NCBI GenBank assembly: GCA_034428935.1
Contig: DAOUHB010000255.1
Location: 1-6,226 of the forward strand
Direction: 5' to 3'
Source of the DNA: JAAYZQ01 sp034428935
GTDB lineage: Bacteria; Chloroflexota; Anaerolineae; JAAYZQ01
Length of the DNA stretch: 6,226 nt
The position numbers and the translations under genes are program-made. Within the stretch, counting starts at the first letter, position 1. Every line of letters starts with the position of its first letter. Shown piece by piece: positions 1 to 5,678 of the stretch. The notes under the pieces are model-generated. The model made no database searches. It had not been told where the DNA came from and worked only from the letters and a program-made list of their open reading frames with translations.

Positions 1-1314
1 GGCCACGCCTTCCAGGACGCCCAGGGTCATGGTGACGATCAGGATGAGGACGACGATGGCATAGTCGAGGCGCGAGAGCCGCGGCCAGGCGTCGTAGAGC
101 CATTCGACGAGGAATGCCAGCCCCAGGAACAGGGTCAGGCCGCCGGGCACCACGCGGGGCACGTAGCTGAGGAGCGAAGGCCCCACGAGGAGCATGGCGC
201 CGCACAGGGCGGCGGCCACCAGGCTGACCAGCCGGCTGGGAGCACCCATGAGATAGCTCAGGCTGGAGATGCTCAGCGTCTGAAAGCCGACGGGACCTCC
301 GCCGCCCAGGCCGGCCAGGAGGTTGGCGGCTCCGGCGGCCTTTAGCTCGCGGTTCAGGTCCACGTCGCGCCGAGCCAGCAACTCCAGGCTGCTGGCATTG
401 AGGAGCAGCGAAACGACGCTGATGACGAGGATGGTGCCCGTGCTGCCCGCCTGGGCCAGGACTGACGACCAGTGGGCCTGGCGCAGCAGCCCGGGGGTCA
501 GTGGCTGCCACAGCCCGCCCGGGGGAAAGGGCCCCAGGAGCCAGCCCTGCCCGCCGCCCTGGCCCGCCGCGCCGGGCGCCCACAGCGACGAGACCGGCAC
601 GCCGGAAACCCACACGACGACGTAAAAGAGGGCCACGGCCCCCAGCATCAGGCCCGGCAGGATGAGAAAGTGGCTCCAGCGGCGCAGGACCAGGAGCGTG
701 ACCAGGGCAATCCCCAGGCCCGGCAGCCAGCGAACCAGGAGATCGAGCCGCAGCAGGGCGGGGACGTTGGCCAGGGTGAGGGGGGCGCCGGCCATGACGC
801 CAAAGCTGCCCTGGACCAGCAGCCAGCCGATGCCCGCCAGGAAGCCGCCGACCACGGGATAGGGCACATAGCGCACCAGCCCTCCCTGCCGGAACCAGCC
901 GAGGAGGAAAAAGAAGACGCCGGCCACCAGCGACATGAGGGCAATGGTGGCCAGGACCGTTGCCAGCAGCTCCTGCCCCGTGGACCCGGCGGGCAGGTTG
1001 CCCGCCATGGCCGCGGCCGACGCGGCGAGGATGGCCGCCGGTCCGTCCTGGGGGTTGGCCACGGCCCCGGGCAGTGAGCTGCCAAAGGCGACGACGAGGT
1101 TCATGACGGCCGCGGCCAGGAAGGTGAGGCCAAGGCCGTAGGAGACGTAGGGGGCCAGGTCGCCGGCAAAGATCAGGACCGCAAACGAGGTCTGGGCCAT
1201 GATGACCAGCACCCCCGCCACCGATCCTGCCACCAGGCCGGGCACCAGGCGACCGGGCCGGGCGCCGCCGCGCAGCCTGGCGGCGATGGCCTCAAAGCTT
1301 CTCAACGGGCTCAT
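1..1314 (-). CDS. SulP-family inorganic anion transporter, 3' part beyond the window
   Basis: Reading leftward from the ATG at 1314, the frame stays open for 438 codons to the window edge, so the C-terminus is missing. The product is a polytopic membrane protein with long hydrophobic stretches at about residues 23-50, 58-78, 117-140, 151-175, 197-235, 290-308, 362-385 and 390-408, and another starting near 418. SulP hallmarks are visible: an N-terminal 'GLVAGSVAG' helix, 'VPYPVVGGFLAGIG' at about 150-163, and the conserved 'LNRELKAAGAANLLAGLGGG' stretch at about 320-339. Known SulP proteins move sulfate, bicarbonate or other anions across the inner membrane. Many end in a STAS domain, and some members add a cyclic-nucleotide-binding domain; neither could be seen here. 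The start lies 10 bases after the DHH phosphoesterase stop with only a weak ribosome site, which suggests one transcript and coupled translation. Family assignment is firm; the substrate is not known. Confidence 0.88.
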   Translation of the reverse strand, partial: MSPLRSFEAIAARLRGGARPGRLVPGLVAGSVAGVLVIMAQTSFAVLIFAGDLAPYVSYGLGLTFLAAAVMNLVVAFGSSLPGAVANPQDGPAAILAASAAAMAGNLPAGSTGQELLATVLATIALMSLVAGVFFFLLGWFRQGGLVRYVPYPVVGGFLAGIGWLLVQGSFGVMAGAPLTLANVPALLRLDLLVRWLPGLGIALVTLLVLRRWSHFLILPGLMLGAVALFYVVVWVSGVPVSSLWAPGAAGQGGGQGWLLGPFPPGGLWQPLTPGLLRQAHWSSVLAQAGSTGTILVISVVSLLLNASSLELLARRDVDLNRELKAAGAANLLAGLGGGGPVGFQTLSISSLSYLMGAPSRLVSLVAAALCGAMLLVGPSLLSYVPRVVPGGLTLFLGLAFLVEWLYDAWPRLSRLDYAIVVLILIVTMTLGVLEGVA

Positions 1315-1324
1315 CGCCTGCGCG

Positions 1325-2359
1325 TCATTCAAACCCGTCCAGCAGCGGCTTGCCCTCGGCGCGCACGCCCAGGTCAAAGAGAACCTGCTGGCTGAGCTCT
1401 CGCGACAACTCCTCGGGGTCGCGGGTGCCCAGGGGCAGGTGCCCGGCGGCCATTGTGCCGTGGCCCCCGGCGGTGCCGGCCTCGCCCACGATGGATTGCA
1501 CCAGGCGGCCGGCGCCCCCCACGGGGTTGCGGGCACGGATGGAGACGATGAGCTCGTCCCTGTAGACGCCCATGACCACCGCCCATTTCGTGCCCTGGAG
1601 CCTGAGTAGGAGGTCGGCCAGCTCGGCCGCCAGGTCGGGCCGCGACATGGTGCCGATGTAGGACAGGATCACGCCATCGTAGACGCGGGCGGTATGCAGC
1701 GCGGCGTCCAGGCGCTTGAAATAGTCGTTGGGCACCTGCGCGTTCTCGATCTCGGCCAGGGCCTCCAGGTCGACCAGCCCCTGCAAGTGGTGGTAGACTG
1801 CCATGTCCTCGGGGCCTGCCTCGCGCATCAGGCCCAGCGTGTCGCTCTTGATGCCATAGTACAGCGCCGTGGCCAGCGGAGGCTCGGGCTCGATGCCGGC
1901 GGCCAGCAGATAACCGGCGAGGATGGTCGACGTGGCGCCGATGTCGGGGCGCACCTCGGCAAAGGCAACCTCGGCACTGCCCGGCCGCAGCGGATGGTGA
2001 TCGAAGACGATGATGGGGAGCTGGCCTGGCAGCAGGGCATTGTTGCCCGTGCCGGGCTGGGTGTCCACCAGGGCGATGGGCACGTCCTGGCGCAGCTCGG
2101 CGGCCAGCAGGCGGCGCAGTGGCCGGCCAAGGTAGCGCACCAGGGCCTTGTTTTCCGCGCGCCCGATGATGCCGCGGTAGACCAGGTCGGCTTCGACGTC
2201 GAGACTCCTGCCCTCGTAGGCCGGCCAGGGAGACTTGAGGAGGGTCCGCAGCGCCAGGGCGCTGGCGATGGCGTCGGGATCAGGATCGTTGTGGGGCAGG
2301 ATGAGCAGCCGTTGGACGCCTTCCAGGCTGCGGGCGAGGTCGTCAAGACGTGCCGGCAT
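1325..2359 (-). CDS. DHH/DHHA1-family phosphoesterase (NrnA-like nanoRNase / pAp phosphatase type)
   Basis: The 344-residue product has the full DHH-family layout. Motif I is HNDPDPDA (residues 23-30), motif II is the aspartate of VDT (D99), motif III is DHH (120-122) and motif IV is the aspartate in KSDT (D173). These normally bind two metal ions, usually manganese. A C-terminal DHHA1 domain ends in GGHGTMAAG (298-306), which grips the substrate phosphate. Relatives degrade 2-5 nt RNAs, remove the 3' phosphate from pAp, or hydrolyse cyclic-dinucleotide products; sequence alone does not choose among these. I chose the ATG at 2359 because GAGGAG (2374-2369) sits 9 bases before it. A GTG at 2380 is in frame but overlaps that ribosome site. 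The gene lies between a small membrane peptide and a SulP transporter in one operon, which would fit pAp disposal during sulfate assimilation, by inference only. Confidence 0.9.
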   Translation of the reverse strand: MPARLDDLARSLEGVQRLLILPHNDPDPDAIASALALRTLLKSPWPAYEGRSLDVEADLVYRGIIGRAENKALVRYLGRPLRRLLAAELRQDVPIALVDTQPGTGNNALLPGQLPIIVFDHHPLRPGSAEVAFAEVRPDIGATSTILAGYLLAAGIEPEPPLATALYYGIKSDTLGLMREAGPEDMAVYHHLQGLVDLEALAEIENAQVPNDYFKRLDAALHTARVYDGVILSYIGTMSRPDLAAELADLLLRLQGTKWAVVMGVYRDELIVSIRARNPVGGAGRLVQSIVGEAGTAGGHGTMAAGHLPLGTRDPEELSRELSQQVLFDLGVRAEGKPLLDGFE

Positions 2360-2368
2360 CAAACGAGA

Positions 2369-2374
2369 CTCCTC
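2369..2374 (-). promoter_or_regulatory. Ribosome binding site that fixes the DHH gene start
   Basis: GAGGAG on the minus strand lies 9 bases before the ATG at 2359. It sits inside the reading frame if the upstream GTG at 2380 is used, which argues that the ATG is the true start and the protein begins MPARLDDL. Confidence 0.7.
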
Positions 2375-2389
2375 TCTCACAAAGCCGCC

Positions 2390-2497
2390 CTACATCCACG
2401 CCCGGCGGCGCAGCCACAGGATCATGCCCGCGGGCAGGAGGAGCAGGGCCAACAAGGTTAGGGTGACATCGGGCGCGCGATACAGTGAGCGAATCAC
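2390..2497 (-). CDS. Small single-pass membrane peptide (35 aa), unknown function
   Basis: From a GTG at 2497 the frame encodes 35 residues beginning MIRSLYRAPDV. A hydrophobic helix at about residues 11-29 (TLTLLALLLLPAGMILWL) is followed by a positively charged tail (LRRRAWM), so the topology would be N-out/C-in under the positive-inside rule. AGGAGG (2507-2502) lies 4 bases before the GTG, a short but workable spacing. The promoter at 2529-2557 would start RNA near 2522, just upstream of that ribosome site, so upstream in-frame ATGs would fall at or before the transcript start and are unlikely to be used. The stop is 30 bases before the DHH start, placing it first in the DHH-SulP operon. 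I recognise no family. It could be a transporter-associated small protein or a leader peptide; a chance ORF is possible, but the ribosome site, helix and promoter position favour a real gene. Confidence 0.55.
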   Translation of the reverse strand: MIRSLYRAPDVTLTLLALLLLPAGMILWLRRRAWM

Positions 2498-2528
2498 CAG
2501 CCCTCCTCGCGGCAGAATGGTGGCCCGG

Positions 2529-2557
2529 ATCATACCACGGGACATGGCCAAAGTCAA
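2529..2557 (-). promoter_or_regulatory. Sigma70-type promoter for the small-ORF/DHH/SulP operon
   Basis: On the minus strand -35 TTGACT (2557-2552) and -10 TATGAT (2534-2529) are separated by exactly 17 bases, a near-consensus match. RNA would begin around 2522, about 25 bases before the small ORF. The hexamer GGCCAT occurs twice on the minus strand, at 2566-2561 and 2549-2544, one copy on each side of the -35 box. That is a possible but unproven regulator site. Confidence 0.75.
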
Positions 2558-2611
2558 GCAATGGCCGTCCAACCCGGCTCACGCCCATGGGGAGGCGGAG
2601 ACGTGCTATGT

Positions 2612-3031
2612 CTAGGGGCTCTCCTCGTCCCTGGCCCTGGCTCCCGGCGTTGGGGAGCCCATCTCGGCCAGGCGGCGAAAGACGGCCACCTGCTCGACGG
2701 CGATGGGCTTCCATTCGTCGGGCAGGCGGCGAAACTCGCGGAGCAGCGCGCGCACCAGGTCGTTGGACTGCATCCAGGCGACGTCATCCTCCTCGGCGCT
2801 GTCGTTGGACGCGCCCAGGGGTGGCAGATGGCCGGCGGCGCGCAGCACCTGTTCGCGAGAAGCGTGAAAAAAGTCCGCCAGGCGGAACAGCGTCTCGACC
2901 TTGGGTACGTGGCCTTTGTTGATGATATCGCTGAGGGTTGCCTGGCCCACGCCGGCATACACCGCCGTCTCGCTCTGCGTCAGATCGCGTTCTTTGAGCT
3001 GCTCGCGAAGCCATCGACCCAGTTCCGTCAT
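2612..3031 (-). CDS. XRE-family helix-turn-helix transcriptional regulator
   Basis: The 139-residue protein starts MTELGRWLREQL. A Cro/CI-type helix-turn-helix covers about residues 6-60: TQSETAVYAGV (18-28) is the first HTH helix, GQATLSDIIN (29-38) the recognition helix, and PKVETLFRLADFF (43-55) the following helices. The rest, about 60-139, is a charged helical tail (REQVLRAAG, DLVRALLREFRRLPDEWKPIAVEQVAVFRRLAEM) that could serve dimerisation. There is no peptidase catalytic motif, so it is not a LexA/CI self-cleaving repressor. I chose the ATG at 3031 because AGGAG lies 9 bases before it; an in-frame GTG at 3064 would begin inside the -10 box. The gene is divergent from the terminase gene and is the natural candidate to control that promoter and its own. 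It may be phage-derived or host; the sequence does not settle this. Confidence 0.85.
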   Translation of the reverse strand: MTELGRWLREQLKERDLTQSETAVYAGVGQATLSDIINKGHVPKVETLFRLADFFHASREQVLRAAGHLPPLGASNDSAEEDDVAWMQSNDLVRALLREFRRLPDEWKPIAVEQVAVFRRLAEMGSPTPGARARDEESP

Positions 3032-3062
3032 GCGTCCACTCTCCTTTCCACGCCTCGGGACC

Positions 3063-3091
3063 ATTGTACCGCAAAAGGGGCGTCAAGTCAA
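3063..3091 (-). promoter_or_regulatory. Sigma70-type promoter for the XRE regulator gene
   Basis: On the minus strand -35 TTGACT (3091-3086), a 17-base spacer and -10 TACAAT (3068-3063) make a near-consensus promoter. The -35 region is a tandem TTGACTTGACG, so a second TTGAC is present, but it would give a spacer of only 12. RNA would start about 25 bases before the regulator ATG. This strong match sets the regulator start at 3031 and excludes the GTG at 3064. Confidence 0.75.
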
Positions 3092-3120
3092 AAGCGACCC
3101 GCCGATGACAGATCCGATAC

Positions 3121-3132
3121 GAAATTCCGAAT
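3121..3132. promoter_or_regulatory. Candidate operator: overlapping small palindromes between divergent promoters
   Basis: GAAATTCCGAAT contains two overlapping odd-centred palindromes: GAA-A-TTC (3121-3127) and ATTC-C-GAAT (3124-3132). The motif TCCG preceded by A or T recurs at 3112, 3125 and 3141. The site lies between the regulator -35 (3086-3091) and the terminase -35 (3149-3154), where an XRE dimer could control both. The sites are short and could be chance. Confidence 0.3.
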
Positions 3133-3148
3133 GGCTCGCAATCCGTCC

Positions 3149-3177
3149 TTGACAGGGCGCAAAGTCCCCGGTAGAGT
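3149..3177 (+). promoter_or_regulatory. Sigma70-type promoter for the terminase/PP-loop genes
   Basis: A perfect -35 TTGACA (3149-3154), a 17-base spacer and -10 TAGAGT (3172-3177, 4 of 6 consensus bases) point rightward. RNA would start near 3184. The leader from there to the gene is strikingly AT-rich for this window and holds the palindrome AATCGATT (3191-3198), a further possible operator. Confidence 0.65.
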
Positions 3178-3214
3178 ATATGTATCCAATAATCGATTCA
3201 TAATTCTGAAAGAT

Positions 3215-3219
3215 GGAGG
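3215..3219 (+). promoter_or_regulatory. Ribosome binding site of the terminase gene
   Basis: GGAGG ends 3 bases before the ATG at 3223 and 9 bases before the in-frame ATG at 3229. The second spacing is normal and the first too short, so translation probably starts at 3229. Confidence 0.65.
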
Positions 3220-3228
3220 ACAATGTCC

Positions 3229-4863
3229 ATGTCACAGGGGCCCGCTGCCCTCACGCCCAAGGAGCGCTTGATCAAGCTGTTAAAGGAGCCACACGAATCG
3301 ACCGAGGCCAGGATCCGCATGCTGGCCTGCATCCTCGCCGACCCCCGCCTCTTTTCCTCCCTCGTGATCCGCGTCCCCCTACGCCGCTACCAGCTCGCCC
3401 CCCTCCGCGCCATCCTCGATAGCGTCCTGAACCGCCGGGGCATGGAGTTCTTGCTGATCTTCCCCCGCCAGTCCGGCAAGAACGAGGCAGTAGCCCAGCT
3501 CCTGGCCTATCTCTTGAACCTCTATCAGCGGGTGGGCGGGAACATCGTCTATGGCGCCATCGGCAACGCCCTGGGCATGGGAGTTGAACGCCTGGAAGAG
3601 CGGCTCGAGAACACGTGGAACGCCGGCCAGTGGGCCCGGAAGGTGCGCCCCCTACGCCGCTGCCTGGGCAAAGCCGCCGTCGTGTTCGTCAGCTCCCACC
3701 CCGCCGCCACTGCCCGCGGTCAAACCGCCCACCACCTGCTTGTCATCGACGAGACCCAGGACCAGGACGGCGCCCACGTCGAGGCAGTGTTCACCCCCAT
3801 GCGAGCCGCCAACAACGCCACCGCCCTATACATCGGCACCGTCAAGCTGACAACTGACTACCTCTGGACCAAGAAAGGTGAGCTGGAGCGCGAGACCGCC
3901 CGCGATGGTCACCGCCGCGTCTACCTCGTGCCCCCCGAGACCGTCACCGACGAAAACCCCGCCTACAAGGTGTTCCTCGATAACCAGGTGCGCAAGTACG
4001 GCCGCCATCATCCCATCGTTGCCAGCGAGTATTTTCTGGAGCCCATCGACGGCACCGGCGGGCTGTTCGACGTGCGCCGCCGGGCCCTGATGCGCGGCAT
4101 CCACCCCCGCGAGCTGGAGCCCGCCGCCGGCGAGCTCTACATTGCCACCCTGGACGCCGCCGGCGAGGACGAGGCCTCCACCGACCCCGTCGCCCGCCTG
4201 GCTCACCCTGGACGAGACTACACCGTCGCCCACGTCTTCCGGGTGGACTGGCCGGCTGTGGGATTGTATGCGCCGGGCCCCACCTATAAGGCCGTTGACG
4301 TGTTCGTCGACCATGGCTCACGTCACTTTGAGGATACCCCGGGCCGGCCGGCCCTGGTGCACCGGCTGGCGGCCTGGCTGCAACATTGGGGGGTCGCCCA
4401 CCTGGTAGCCGATGATACCGGAGTGGGCCAGGGGCTCGTGGCCTGGCTCGGCGCCGCCCTGGGAGCCGCCAGGGTCACCGGCTTCACCTTCCATCCCTCC
4501 GCAAAGGCCAATCTCGGCTCCATGTTCCTGTCCCTTGTCGAGACCGGCCGCTTTCGCTACTGGGCCGGCGACGAAGACGAGCCCGGATCTGACGGCTGGT
4601 GGTTTTGGTCCCAAGTCGCCGCCTGCACCTATGAGCTCCCGCCCGAGGGCAGGTTTGACCGTGACCTGCGCTGGAGCGTGCCCGACAATCACAAGACACC
4701 GGTCCCGGGCAGCCAGCCCCAGCTCACCCACGACGACCGCCTGATCTCCGCTGCCCTCGTCGCCGAGGCCGATCGCCTGATCCGCGAGGGCAAGATCGTC
4801 GTTGGCGTCGCCGGCTCCGGCATCGTCGACGCCATCGACCCACTGTCGGAAATGAGCTTTTAG
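3229..4863 (+). CDS. Phage-type terminase large subunit (ATPase + RNase H-like nuclease)
   Basis: The 544-residue product has the size and motif order of TerL, the motor that cuts and pumps DNA into phage heads. Counting from the ATG at 3229, RRYQ (52-55) is the adenine-contacting Q motif, FPRQSGKN (78-85) the Walker A loop, LLVIDETQ (170-177; D174, E175) Walker B with its catalytic glutamate, and IGTVK (202-206) the coupling motif. The nuclease domain keeps its three acidic sites: D309 in TLDAAGED, D395/D396 in VADDTGVG, and D502/D503 in HDDRLISAAL. Nothing is truncated or mutated, so both activities should be intact. An alternative ATG lies two codons upstream at 3223. There is no small terminase gene before it; instead a divergent XRE gene and a private promoter precede it, and a PP-loop gene follows two bases after the stop. 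It could be the start of a prophage packaging module or a domesticated copy. Confidence 0.9.
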   Translation: MSQGPAALTPKERLIKLLKEPHESTEARIRMLACILADPRLFSSLVIRVPLRRYQLAPLRAILDSVLNRRGMEFLLIFPRQSGKNEAVAQLLAYLLNLYQRVGGNIVYGAIGNALGMGVERLEERLENTWNAGQWARKVRPLRRCLGKAAVVFVSSHPAATARGQTAHHLLVIDETQDQDGAHVEAVFTPMRAANNATALYIGTVKLTTDYLWTKKGELERETARDGHRRVYLVPPETVTDENPAYKVFLDNQVRKYGRHHPIVASEYFLEPIDGTGGLFDVRRRALMRGIHPRELEPAAGELYIATLDAAGEDEASTDPVARLAHPGRDYTVAHVFRVDWPAVGLYAPGPTYKAVDVFVDHGSRHFEDTPGRPALVHRLAAWLQHWGVAHLVADDTGVGQGLVAWLGAALGAARVTGFTFHPSAKANLGSMFLSLVETGRFRYWAGDEDEPGSDGWWFWSQVAACTYELPPEGRFDRDLRWSVPDNHKTPVPGSQPQLTHDDRLISAALVAEADRLIREGKIVVGVAGSGIVDAIDPLSEMSF

Positions 4864-4865
4864 CC

Positions 4866-5678
4866 ATGGCCACCATCGTTCCCGTCTCCGGCGGTTGGGA
4901 TAGCGCGCTGACCTGGCTCTTTGTCACCGGTCACCTGGCTGATGGATGCTCCCGGCGCTGGCAAGACCCCGACGCCGTCGCCGTCTTTACCGACCCTGGC
5001 CACGAAGACGCCCGGACGTATGCCGTCCTTGACCTCCTCGACGCCATGACCGGCCGGCCCATCGTGCGCCTGCAGGGCCCCACCTGGGAGGAGGCCCTCG
5101 AGGCCCATTCCTGGTTCCTCCCCTGGCATCGCGCCCGCTGGTGTACCCCCACATTCAAGATCCGCCCGTTCGAGGCCTGGGTCTCCGGCCTGGGCCCCGT
5201 CGTCAGTTGCATCGGTCTGCGCGCCGACGAGCCCGAGCGCGCCGGGTACCAAGGTCCTGAGCATCGCGAAGGGCTGGGCGAGCGCGGCAGCCAGATCACG
5301 CCCGTCTATCCCCTGCGCGAGATGGGGATCACCTACTCCGATCGCCAGGCCCTGGGTCACAAGCTCGGACTCCCCGAGCCGGCGCCCTGGTCCTGCTTCA
5401 ACTGCCCGTTCAAAACACACTTCCTCTGGGTCACCCTCGTGGAGCAGTATCCCGAGCAGGCCGAATGGTGCGCCTGGGTCGAGGAGGAGAAAGAGCGCCG
5501 CGGCGCCGGCGGGTTCGGCTGGATACGCAAGTACAAGATCCGCGAGCTCATGGAGAGCCCCCAGCTCCGCGCCGACATTCGCCGCCGCTATTGGTCCCGA
5601 CACCGCCCACCGCAGCCCGCGCTACTCGACGCCGGCGAGGAGGAGGCTACCCCATGCCTGCTATGTCGCGTCAAATGA
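4866..5678 (+). CDS. PP-loop ATPase, PAPS-reductase-like (adenine nucleotide alpha-hydrolase superfamily), phage type
   Basis: The 270-residue protein opens with the pyrophosphate-binding PP-loop SGGWDS (8-13). It then shows RWCTPTFKIRPF (91-102, with C93 and K98) and GLRADEPERAG (117-127), both typical of phage-encoded proteins annotated as PAPS-reductase family. Cysteine pairs CFNC (177-180) and CLLC (264-267) look like a zinc or Fe-S site. The ECGLH-type catalytic motif of true assimilatory CysH is absent, so ordinary PAPS reduction is unlikely. The superfamily adenylates a substrate and often transfers sulfur, as in DndC, ThiI and QueC; the substrate here is unknown. The ATG comes two bases after the terminase stop with only a weak ribosome site, which indicates translational coupling and one operon. 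The end overlaps a possible downstream start at 5654 by 25 bases. Family is confident; function is not. Confidence 0.85.
   Translation: MATIVPVSGGWDSALTWLFVTGHLADGCSRRWQDPDAVAVFTDPGHEDARTYAVLDLLDAMTGRPIVRLQGPTWEEALEAHSWFLPWHRARWCTPTFKIRPFEAWVSGLGPVVSCIGLRADEPERAGYQGPEHREGLGERGSQITPVYPLREMGITYSDRQALGHKLGLPEPAPWSCFNCPFKTHFLWVTLVEQYPEQAEWCAWVEEEKERRGAGGFGWIRKYKIRELMESPQLRADIRRRYWSRHRPPQPALLDAGEEEATPCLLCRVK
5641..5646 (+). promoter_or_regulatory. Consensus ribosome binding site inside the PP-loop gene's 3' end
   Basis: AGGAGG lies 7 bases before an ATG at 5654, an ideal spacing. It is also coding sequence for the glutamate-rich tail of the PP-loop protein (GAG codons), so it may be coincidental. 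It is the main support for a gene starting at 5654. Confidence 0.4.

Noticed and set aside
472..1077. Long plus-strand open frame opposite the transporter gene
   Set aside because: It is a low-complexity Gln/Ala/Gly/Arg shadow of the SulP gene, which has clear family motifs on the other strand.
1694..2461. 255-codon plus-strand open frame opposite the DHH gene
   Set aside because: The minus-strand frame carries all DHH and DHHA1 motifs; this one has none and is an antisense artefact of GC-rich coding DNA.
2498..2611. Rho-independent terminator after the XRE gene
   Set aside because: No stable GC stem followed by a T-run is visible on the minus strand; read-through into the next promoter region is possible.
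4866..5678. Full Dnd phosphorothioation system
   Set aside because: Only a DndC-superfamily-like PP-loop protein is present; no DndA, DndB, DndD or DndE homologue is in the window.
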